5,976 nt of DNA, from contig DBWJ01000073.1 in NCBI GenBank assembly GCA_002308955.1, positions 872 to 6,847 on the forward strand, given 5' to 3'. The DNA is from Lachnoclostridium sp. UBA1241. Lineage in GTDB: Bacteria > Bacillota > Clostridia > Lachnospirales > Lachnospiraceae. Positions 1-5,103 of this stretch are shown in pieces (position 1 is the stretch's first letter; every line of letters starts with the position of its first letter). The notes below the pieces were generated by a model. It had not been told where the DNA came from, searched no databases, and saw only the letters and a program-made list of their open reading frames with translations. A program made the position numbers and the translations under genes.

Positions 1-384
1 GACCTGACGCAGATGACGTTCGGTTTCTCCCGTGACGATGCCGGCAAGTTCCTGAACGCTTACTACGACACCAAGATTTTCGAGAACGATCCTTTCGCAA
101 AGCTTGACCAGACCGGTGTCGGCAAGCTGATGGAGATGGCGATCAAGCTCGGCAAGCCCGTTAACCCGAAGCTCCACGTAGGTATCTGCGGTGAGCACGG
201 CGGCGATCCTTCGAGCGTAGAGTTCTGCCACAAGATCGGTCTTGATTATGTATCCTGTTCACCTTTCCGCGTTCCGATCGCACGCCTTGCCGCTGCACAG
301 GCTGCCATCGCGCAGAAGAAGAACATCTTCAAGAAGCTTGCTGATGAGAACCCGCAGTACGCATGGGCGCTTCTCGGCAAATGA
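1..384 (+). CDS. ppdK: Pyruvate, phosphate dikinase, C-terminal 127 residues (5' end outside window)
   Basis: The enzyme interconverts pyruvate, ATP and Pi with PEP, AMP and PPi in the cytoplasm; many anaerobic Clostridia use it in PEP/pyruvate metabolism. The fragment is the end of the PEP/pyruvate-binding TIM-barrel domain. It opens with DLTQMTFGFSRDD and continues with IFENDPFAKLDQTGVGKL. The signature GICGEHGGDPSSVEF follows, whose Cys (codon 187-189) is the conserved catalytic proton donor of the family, and then YVSCSPFRVPIARLAAAQAA. The frame is open at base 1, so about 750 N-terminal residues of a usual 870-880 lie upstream. The gene ends with TGA followed directly by an in-frame TAA. 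About 20 residues (codons 322-381) follow the point where I expect the family to end. A terminator lies 19 bp downstream, so this is probably a separate transcription unit from the xylanase genes. PEP synthase is unlikely given the close PPDK-type match. Confidence 0.96.
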   Translation, partial: DLTQMTFGFSRDDAGKFLNAYYDTKIFENDPFAKLDQTGVGKLMEMAIKLGKPVNPKLHVGICGEHGGDPSSVEFCHKIGLDYVSCSPFRVPIARLAAAQAAIAQKKNIFKKLADENPQYAWALLGK

Positions 385-402
385 TAAAGTAACAACGTAA
401 CG

Positions 403-434
403 AAAGGGTCCGCGCCGACGGCACGGGCCCTTTT
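403..434 (+). terminator. Intrinsic terminator after ppdK
   Basis: A 10-bp stem pairs 403-412 (AAAGGGTCCG) with 424-433 (CGGGCCCTTT), with one G-U wobble. Past a C/A mismatch the stem continues for three more pairs (GCC/GGC) around a GAC triloop. The downstream arm ends in TTTT. The U-tract is short and three of its four Ts belong to the stem, so termination may be partial and allow some readthrough into the gene at 476, for which no clear promoter of its own is visible. Confidence 0.6.
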
Positions 435-475
435 CAAGAAGGGACCAAGGAGATCGAAGAAGAAGGAGGAGTAAT

Positions 476-937
476 ATGAAAAAATTAAAGACATTTCTCG
501 GACTTGTAGCATTCGGTTTGATCGTATATGTCGTTCTGACGATCATTATGCCGAAGATTGCATTCAGCCAGAAAAAAGGGCTTCTCGATTCCTATAAGGT
601 CAGCAAGACCATGGAAGACACCTCGGACACCTACATTATCCGCCTGGATATGGGTAAAGGTACGTGGGAAGCACTTGAGTACGAACTGGACCGCATCGAT
701 TTTAAGCCGAGCGATCCCGCGGAATTCTGGACCAAGAACCCGGACAAGGACAATTTCACCGCTAAGGAAATCACCGGGTTTGTGAAGGAGTACTGCCGAA
801 AGACGACGAAGCACCTGCCGGTTCAGGAGTACTACTTTACGGAGTATATCGCCGTAATGAAGGATGAGAACAACGAGTATCATCTTTACTATGAACTTCG
901 GATGGGCGACCATGAGATCGACCCGCTCACGAAGTAA
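476..937 (+). CDS. Small membrane-anchored protein of unknown function
   Basis: I do not recognise this 153-residue protein. It begins with two lysine-flanked turns and one strong hydrophobic segment (about residues 7-26, LGLVAFGLIVYVVLTIIMP), with no Cys lipobox and no clear signal peptidase site. It is therefore most likely anchored by its N-terminus, with a soluble domain of about 120 residues outside. That domain is charged and rich in Tyr, Glu, Asp and Lys, with alternating strands such as DTYIIRLDMG and EYIAVMKDENNEYHLYYELR that suggest a small alpha/beta fold. The start is well set by AAGGAGGA at 463-470, five bases before ATG. The gene lies 37 bp upstream of the GH10 xylanase with no terminator between, so the two are probably cotranscribed. 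A role in surface polysaccharide use is possible from position only; no catalytic motif is visible. Confidence 0.85.
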   Translation: MKKLKTFLGLVAFGLIVYVVLTIIMPKIAFSQKKGLLDSYKVSKTMEDTSDTYIIRLDMGKGTWEALEYELDRIDFKPSDPAEFWTKNPDKDNFTAKEITGFVKEYCRKTTKHLPVQEYYFTEYIAVMKDENNEYHLYYELRMGDHEIDPLTK

Positions 938-954
938 ATCTTTTTTGAAAGTTT

Positions 955-960
955 AAGGAG
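955..960 (+). promoter_or_regulatory. Ribosome binding site of the GH10 gene, unusually far from ATG
   Basis: AAGGAG at 955-960 is the only good Shine-Dalgarno before the ATG at 975, but 14 bases separate them, against 5-6 bases at 476, 2343 and 5104. No alternative in-frame ATG, GTG or TTG lies closer, and the ATG at 975 opens a proper lipoprotein signal peptide. The start is therefore kept and translation may be weaker than for its neighbours. Confidence 0.55.
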
Positions 961-974
961 TTACAGTTTATATC

Positions 975-2192
975 ATGAAGAAGTATTTGGCATTTATCCT
1001 CACGGCAGTAATCTTTGTATGCTGCTTTGCAGGCTGCGGAAAGAAAGCGACTGCGCCCGAAGCCACGCCGACACCTACACAGGAAGTAACGCTTCCGCCC
1101 ACCGACACCCCGACCCCTACGCCGAGTCCGGTTCCCGAGCCGCCAACCGTATATCTGAAGGACGTATTCGGCGCACACGGCATGAAGGTCGGTACCTGTC
1201 TCACGACGCAGATGATCAGCATGTCCGCAAAGGAAAAGCTGATTCTTGATAACTACAACAGCGTGACCATGGAAAATGCGATGAAGCCCGACTACATCCT
1301 GGATCAGAAGAAGAGTCAGGAGACCGGTTCGTTGGTTGTAGCATTTAACGATGACATGATTACGATGCTTGACTGGGCGAAGGCGAACAACATGGCCGTC
1401 CGCGGACATACGCTTGTATGGTACAGCCAGACGCCACAGTGGATTTTCTACGATAACTTCGATAACAAGACCGGTAAGCTTGTAGGCCGCGACGAGATGC
1501 TTAAGCGTATGGAAAGCCTGATTAAGCAGATGTTTGAGAAGCTGACGGCAGAGGGTTATGCGGACCTGTTCTACGCATACGACATCGTTAACGAGGCCTG
1601 GATGGAGGACGGTTCAATTCGTTCCCAGATGAACAACTGGTACACCATCATCGGTGACGACTATCTCTGGTATGCGTTCTATTACGCAAACAAGTACGCG
1701 CCCGAGAACATCAACCTTTTCTACAACGACTATAACGAGCAGTTCAAGACGAACGCGCTTGAGAAGTTCATCAAGACGCTTGTGGACGAGGACGGCAACT
1801 GGCTCATCGACGGTATCGGTTTCCAGGCGCACCTTTACACCGGCGACAGCCTGACCGACTACTTCAAGACGGTTGACCAGCTGAGCAAGCTCGGTCTCAT
1901 CATCGAGATTACCGAGCTCGATGTCGGACTCGGCGCATGGCAGAAGATTAAGCAGCCTACCGAGGAGAACCTCGCGGAGCAGGGACGTTTCTATTACAAC
2001 CTTGTAAAGGGTATCTTCGAGCGTGTTGACAACGGCACCCTGAAGATGGATTCCTTCACCTTCTGGGGCATCAACGACGGTGCTTCCTGGAGAAAGGAAT
2101 ATAATCCGCTTCTTCTTGACAAGAGCTTCAACAAGAAGCCGGCATTCTACGGCGCTTGCCAGGTGAAGGAGTTTGCGGGATTCGACCAGTAA
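975..2192 (+). CDS. Lipoprotein endo-1,4-beta-xylanase, GH10
   Basis: This 405-residue enzyme should hydrolyse internal beta-1,4 bonds of xylan by a retaining mechanism. Residues 1-21 form a lipoprotein signal peptide ending in the lipobox FAGC (Cys21), so the protein is likely tethered to the outer face of the membrane. Residues about 26-57 are a Thr/Pro/Glu linker (TPTPTPSPVPEPP). The GH10 barrel spans about 60-400. It contains MENAMKPD (100-106), RGHTLVWYSQTP (143-154), the acid/base motif DIVNEAW with Glu207, FQAHLY with His286, the nucleophile motif EITELDV with Glu314, and FTFWGINDGASWR with Trp364. The 107-residue spacing of the two catalytic Glu matches the family. The position that is usually His in LVWHSQ is Tyr150. 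No carbohydrate-binding module is present. It follows the unknown gene at 476 by 37 bp and is closed by a strong terminator. Confidence 0.97.
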   Translation: MKKYLAFILTAVIFVCCFAGCGKKATAPEATPTPTQEVTLPPTDTPTPTPSPVPEPPTVYLKDVFGAHGMKVGTCLTTQMISMSAKEKLILDNYNSVTMENAMKPDYILDQKKSQETGSLVVAFNDDMITMLDWAKANNMAVRGHTLVWYSQTPQWIFYDNFDNKTGKLVGRDEMLKRMESLIKQMFEKLTAEGYADLFYAYDIVNEAWMEDGSIRSQMNNWYTIIGDDYLWYAFYYANKYAPENINLFYNDYNEQFKTNALEKFIKTLVDEDGNWLIDGIGFQAHLYTGDSLTDYFKTVDQLSKLGLIIEITELDVGLGAWQKIKQPTEENLAEQGRFYYNLVKGIFERVDNGTLKMDSFTFWGINDGASWRKEYNPLLLDKSFNKKPAFYGACQVKEFAGFDQ

Positions 2193-2212
2193 ACCCATTC
2201 TTTGATGGCTTA

Positions 2213-2250
2213 GGGGCCGTCGCTTAGTGCGACGGCCCTATTTTTCTGTT
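2213..2250 (+). terminator. Strong intrinsic terminator after the GH10 gene
   Basis: A perfect 10-bp stem pairs GGGCCGTCGC (2214-2223) with GCGACGGCCC (2229-2238) around a TTAGT loop, plus a possible outer G-U pair. It is followed two bases later by TTTTT at 2241-2245 and more Ts. It ends the 476-2192 unit and lies immediately before the next promoter. Confidence 0.92.
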
Positions 2251-2277
2251 TTCATGTAGGGTGAAATGTGCTATAAT
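2249..2277 (+). promoter_or_regulatory. Sigma-A-type promoter with extended -10, for the membrane protein gene
   Basis: TGCTATAAT at 2269-2277 is a perfect extended -10 (TG, one base, TATAAT). A -35-like TTTTCA at 2249-2254 (four of six consensus bases) lies exactly 17 bases upstream. Transcription would start near 2284, giving a leader of roughly 60 bases before the ATG at 2343. The -35 element overlaps the T-tract of the preceding terminator. Confidence 0.8.
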
Positions 2278-2342
2278 AATACAATAAGCTGAAACCGCGT
2301 GGCGGGGCGGCGGGAAAGATTTCAAAAAGGTAGGAGATTACG

Positions 2343-3116
2343 ATGAGACGATTCTGGTTTCTGGCGGCGGCGCTTCTTTTGATCTGGCTGGATGTGTTTA
2401 TCCTGACGAACAAGCGCTATCCGATATACGAATACAATGACAATTACGGCAGACAGACGCAGGACTTCGTCGATCAGGAAGTGGTCGGCGAGTACATGCC
2501 GGTGGATGTCGTTTCCGACCTTCCCGGTCTGGTAATCCTTCTGGTGCTTGTGCTTACCGGTGGTCCGGCGGTTGTTCCGATCCGGATTCAGACTGGTGAG
2601 GGCGGGAAGCGGAGACGCGTTCCGGAAGGGAAGATGACACGCCTCGGAAAGAGGGACTTCCGGTATGATACGATTGCGGTTCTTTTCCTGGACCTGTCCA
2701 TGGCAGCTATCGTGATTGAGCGCCTTCTTCCGTTCTGGGTGAACGGCGTGCCGCGCTACGCGGGTGAGTACCTGACGCGCCTTGCGGATATCTTCCTGCC
2801 GCTTATCGCTGTTTTCTTCGTGCTGGCGGAATGGATTCGCCGCACCGACCTTCGTACCACGCACCGTGAGACCGATATCAGCGGTCTTCTGATGATGGTT
2901 GCGCTGTTCGGCGGATTCCTATCGCGTGTCGCGACACTGTACGGCTTCCCCGCGATTCGTTACACCGCATGGGCGTTTGAAGGTCTTCTGATGATGGGCG
3001 CATTGATACTTCATTATATCAGTTTGCAGGAAAATGCCCGGAAGATTCTTGATCCGACTCCCGAACCCGAGGAAAGCAAGTTCGCCGAGGAACCGCCGTT
3101 CGATTTTCCGCGCTAG
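2343..3116 (+). CDS. Polytopic membrane protein of unknown function
   Basis: I do not recognise the family of this 257-residue protein. Six hydrophobic segments can be seen, at about residues 4-22, 60-81, 109-129, 145-164, 180-200 and 208-227. A polar loop of some 37 residues rich in Tyr, Asp and Asn (24-58) lies between the first two. A basic loop (about 88-107, with KRRRVPEGK and RLGKRDFR) lies between the second and third and by the positive-inside rule is probably cytoplasmic. That would place the Tyr-rich loop outside and both termini inside. The tail (232-257) is acidic and Pro-rich. GGAG at 2333-2336 sits six bases before ATG. It has its own promoter, is bounded by terminators on both sides, and so is a single-gene unit between two xylan-related units. 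No transporter, kinase or transferase motif is visible, so function is unassigned. Confidence 0.85.
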   Translation: MRRFWFLAAALLLIWLDVFILTNKRYPIYEYNDNYGRQTQDFVDQEVVGEYMPVDVVSDLPGLVILLVLVLTGGPAVVPIRIQTGEGGKRRRVPEGKMTRLGKRDFRYDTIAVLFLDLSMAAIVIERLLPFWVNGVPRYAGEYLTRLADIFLPLIAVFFVLAEWIRRTDLRTTHRETDISGLLMMVALFGGFLSRVATLYGFPAIRYTAWAFEGLLMMGALILHYISLQENARKILDPTPEPEESKFAEEPPFDFPR

Positions 3117-3122
3117 GGATGT

Positions 3123-3132
3123 ATTGCCTGCA
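3123..3132 (+). repeat. Direct repeat copy 1, ATTGCCTGCA, with palindromic core
   Basis: This 10-base word recurs at 3213-3222, exactly 90 bp downstream. Here it runs into CCTGCACAGG (3127-3136), a perfect inverted repeat CCTG-CA-CAGG. Dyad symmetry in both copies fits a possible protein-binding site, but this is inference. Confidence 0.4.
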
Positions 3133-3185
3133 CAGGTATTTTCCGGCGAAATAGAGCGGATTTATTCGGAAGGATAATACACATT

Positions 3186-3234
3186 AACCACCCCAATACG
3201 ACGGGAAATGACATTGCCTGCAGGGGTGGTTTTT
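3186..3234 (+). terminator. Intrinsic terminator after the membrane protein gene, overlapping the next promoter
   Basis: AACCACCCC (3186-3194) pairs perfectly with GGGGTGGTT (3223-3231) in a 9-bp stem, followed by a T-run at 3230-3234. The loop is long (28 bases, 3195-3222) and contains the -35 element of the downstream promoter. It most simply ends transcripts coming from 2343-3116. It could also act as a leader attenuator if any promoter lies between 3117 and 3185, where only an isolated GATAAT (3173-3178) is visible. Confidence 0.7.
3213..3222 (+). repeat. Direct repeat copy 2, ATTGCCTGCA, over the -35 of the GH promoter
   Basis: This is the second copy of the word at 3123-3132. It overlaps the -35 element TTGCCT and extends into CCTGCAGG (3217-3224), an 8-base palindrome lying on the promoter spacer. 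If the two copies bind a regulator, this one is placed to block RNA polymerase. Confidence 0.4.
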
Positions 3235-3242
3235 CATACAAT
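3214..3242 (+). promoter_or_regulatory. Probable sigma-A-type promoter for the GH-like / GH120 operon
   Basis: TTGCCT (3214-3219, four of six consensus bases) and TACAAT (3237-3242, five of six) are separated by exactly 17 bases. Transcription would begin near 3249, leaving a leader of about 25 bases that just contains the ribosome binding site at 3256-3262. The downstream arm and T-run of the preceding terminator fall in the promoter spacer. Confidence 0.6.
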
Positions 3243-3255
3243 GGGAGAAGGACCG

Positions 3256-3262
3256 AAAGGAG
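3256..3262 (+). promoter_or_regulatory. Ribosome binding site that decides the start at 3274
   Basis: AAAGGAG lies 11 bases before the ATG at 3274. The earlier in-frame ATGs at 3208 and 3241 have no Shine-Dalgarno. The one at 3208 lies inside the terminator loop, and both precede the predicted transcription start. Confidence 0.75.
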
Positions 3263-3273
3263 ATTGGTTACTT

Positions 3274-5043
3274 ATGGGGAATTATCGGAATTTTGAGCTG
3301 ACAACGTACTTCGTGGCCGGAGGAACGGTGAAGGCGGACAAGGAAAAGCTTAAAAAGGACATCGCCTGGTTCGGGCGGTACCTGAAGCTTGACAAGGTTT
3401 ATCTGGAGGCATTCCGCGGCGGTGATTTCGCTACCGAGGAGCAGGTCCGGATGGTGAAGGAAACGTTCGAAGAGGCCGGCATCAAGGTGGAAGGCGGCAT
3501 CACGACGGCAATCACGACGCCCGAAGGCGACAAGCCGAAGCAGAGACTGTTTGACACCTTCTGCTACAACGATCCGAAGATGCTCAAGACACTTAAGGAT
3601 GCGGTGGAACTGACGGCGCGCGTGTTTGACAAGTTCATGATCGATGACTTCTTCTTCTCAAACTGCACGTGCGAAGCCTGCCGGAAGGGACGTGACGCCT
3701 TCAATGCGGCAAATGGCATCGAGGACGGCAGCTGGCAGGAGTACCGCGTGGATTTACTCCGGAAGATTTCAAAGGAATACATGATTGACGCCGCTAAGGC
3801 GGTCAATCCGAACTGTCAGGTTATCATCAAATACCCGAACTGGATGGAATCCTTCCAGGAAACCGGCTATGACCCGATGTCGCAGAAGGATCTGTTCGAC
3901 GGCATCTACACCGGCACGGAAACAAGAGACCCGCTGCACACGGACCAGCATCTGCCGCGGTATCTGTCCTACTCGCTGATGACCTATATGGATAAGGTGC
4001 TCCCCGGACGAAACGGCGGCGGATGGTTTGACCCGTTCAGCTGCCAGGTGATGGATTACTACCTCGAGCAGGCGTATCTGACCTGCTTCGCGAAGCCGCA
4101 GGAGCTCATGATGTTCTGCTTCCAGGCTTTGGTTGAAAATCCGCTGATTCCGGCGCTCGGCTGCCAGCTTGAGAAGCTTGACGAACTGATGGATAACCTC
4201 GGAAATCCGATCGGAATTCCGTGCTACATCCCGAACGCCTCCCAGGGCGAGGACAACCTGCAGGATTTCCTCGGAATGTGCGGCTTCCCGATTCGTACGA
4301 CCCCTTATTTCGAGGACGACGCCGATACGATTCTGCTGACGGCATCCTCGGCTTATGATGAGGACATCCTCGACAAATTGGACGCCTACACGGCAGCCGG
4401 CGGCAAAGTCATCGTTACCTCGGGCTTCGTCACCGAGATGCTCGGAGAGGGCATAGAACGGCTCACATCGATTCGTTACCGCGGAAGGGTAGTCACAGTC
4501 AACGAATTCACACAGGAGCAGAGAAACGGCCGCTACGGCACGCAGGAGTCATCCTGTGCGGCGGGTATCACAATTCCGGTGCTCGAATTCCGCAACAACG
4601 CCACCTGGGGCGCAGTCGTTAAGGCAAGAAAGAACGAAGAGAGCTACACACTCCTCGCGCGTGATACCTACGGAGAAGGTCAAATGCTGACGATGGTGGT
4701 TCCGGACTCCTTCCCGGAGCTTTACAAACTTCCGGAACCCGTCATCAGCAGGCTCCGTTCCGAATTTGAAGTGAACGGCATTACATGGGAAGGACCGCAG
4801 GGCATCAGCCTGTTCCCGTATGACAACGACACATTTGTCATCTATTCCTATGTGACGTCACAGAACCACGACGCCTCGATTACGATGCGGATTAAAGGAG
4901 CGAAAGAGCTCCGGTTCCTGAACGCGCCGTTCTTCTTTAAAAAGGATTTCGCCATCAAGCCGCTCTATACGGAGGTGGACAACGCGGTATTCCGCCTGAA
5001 CGCTTCGGTCGGACGGTTCCTCGGCTATAAGATCGTGCGGTAG
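3274..5043 (+). CDS. Uncharacterised glycoside-hydrolase-like protein (barrel plus Rossmann-like and C-terminal domains)
   Basis: This 589-residue protein has no signal peptide, so it should be cytoplasmic. I cannot assign a named family. Residues about 1-335 look like a TIM-barrel hydrolase domain, with KVYLEAFRGG (41-50), a strand-end acidic motif FMIDDFFFSNCTCEACRKGR (121-140; Cys131, 133 and 136), VIIKYPNW (183-190) and GTETRDP (214-220). The IDDFFF..C.C..C pattern resembles uncharacterised GH-like barrel families. Residues about 350-400 (ADTILLTASSAYDEDIL, then AAGGKVIVTSGF) look like the glutamine-amidotransferase-like domain that follows the barrel in GH42 beta-galactosidases. A strand-rich C-terminal part (about 430-589) resembles a beta-sandwich. 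Candidate catalytic acids are Glu45, Asp124, Asp125 and Glu216; none is proven. The gene ends 60 bp before a GH120-type gene with no terminator between, so it may act on xylan-derived oligosaccharides. The start at 3274 is chosen from the ribosome binding site; a longer reading begins at 3208. Confidence 0.85.
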   Translation: MGNYRNFELTTYFVAGGTVKADKEKLKKDIAWFGRYLKLDKVYLEAFRGGDFATEEQVRMVKETFEEAGIKVEGGITTAITTPEGDKPKQRLFDTFCYNDPKMLKTLKDAVELTARVFDKFMIDDFFFSNCTCEACRKGRDAFNAANGIEDGSWQEYRVDLLRKISKEYMIDAAKAVNPNCQVIIKYPNWMESFQETGYDPMSQKDLFDGIYTGTETRDPLHTDQHLPRYLSYSLMTYMDKVLPGRNGGGWFDPFSCQVMDYYLEQAYLTCFAKPQELMMFCFQALVENPLIPALGCQLEKLDELMDNLGNPIGIPCYIPNASQGEDNLQDFLGMCGFPIRTTPYFEDDADTILLTASSAYDEDILDKLDAYTAAGGKVIVTSGFVTEMLGEGIERLTSIRYRGRVVTVNEFTQEQRNGRYGTQESSCAAGITIPVLEFRNNATWGAVVKARKNEESYTLLARDTYGEGQMLTMVVPDSFPELYKLPEPVISRLRSEFEVNGITWEGPQGISLFPYDNDTFVIYSYVTSQNHDASITMRIKGAKELRFLNAPFFFKKDFAIKPLYTEVDNAVFRLNASVGRFLGYKIVR

Positions 5044-5103
5044 AGTCTTTCACATTTGACGGAAAAAATCAGTCATAACAATATATAACAAGAGGAGGAC
5101 AGT

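Noticed and set aside
485..913. A 142-codon minus-strand open frame
   Set aside because: It lies opposite the gene at 476, which has an excellent ribosome binding site and a membrane segment. The minus frame shows neither a convincing ribosome binding site nor a domain.
1060..1150. Repetitive C-rich tract within the GH10 gene
   Set aside because: It encodes the Thr/Pro linker between lipid anchor and catalytic domain; the repetition follows from the linker's composition and is not a separate repeat element.
1614..2198. A 194-codon minus-strand open frame
   Set aside because: It is antisense to the GH10 catalytic domain, with low-complexity Val/Leu-rich translation and no family resemblance.
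2322..2864. A 180-codon minus-strand open frame
   Set aside because: It overlaps the membrane protein and its promoter region, and its translation is rich in Arg, Lys and His without a fold-like pattern, as expected of an antisense shadow.
3173..3178. GATAAT as a -10 element in the 3117-3185 gap
   Set aside because: There is no acceptable -35 at 16-18 bases upstream and no TG extension.
5056..5089. Possible internal promoter before the GH120-type gene (TTGACG at 5056-5061; AT-rich stretch to 5089)
   Set aside because: The -35 is good, but no decent -10 lies 16-18 bases away. TATATA is 20 bases and TATAAC 22 bases downstream, and a start there would fall on the ribosome binding site. A nearby TGAC/GTCA pair (5057-5060, 5072-5075) is too short to call.
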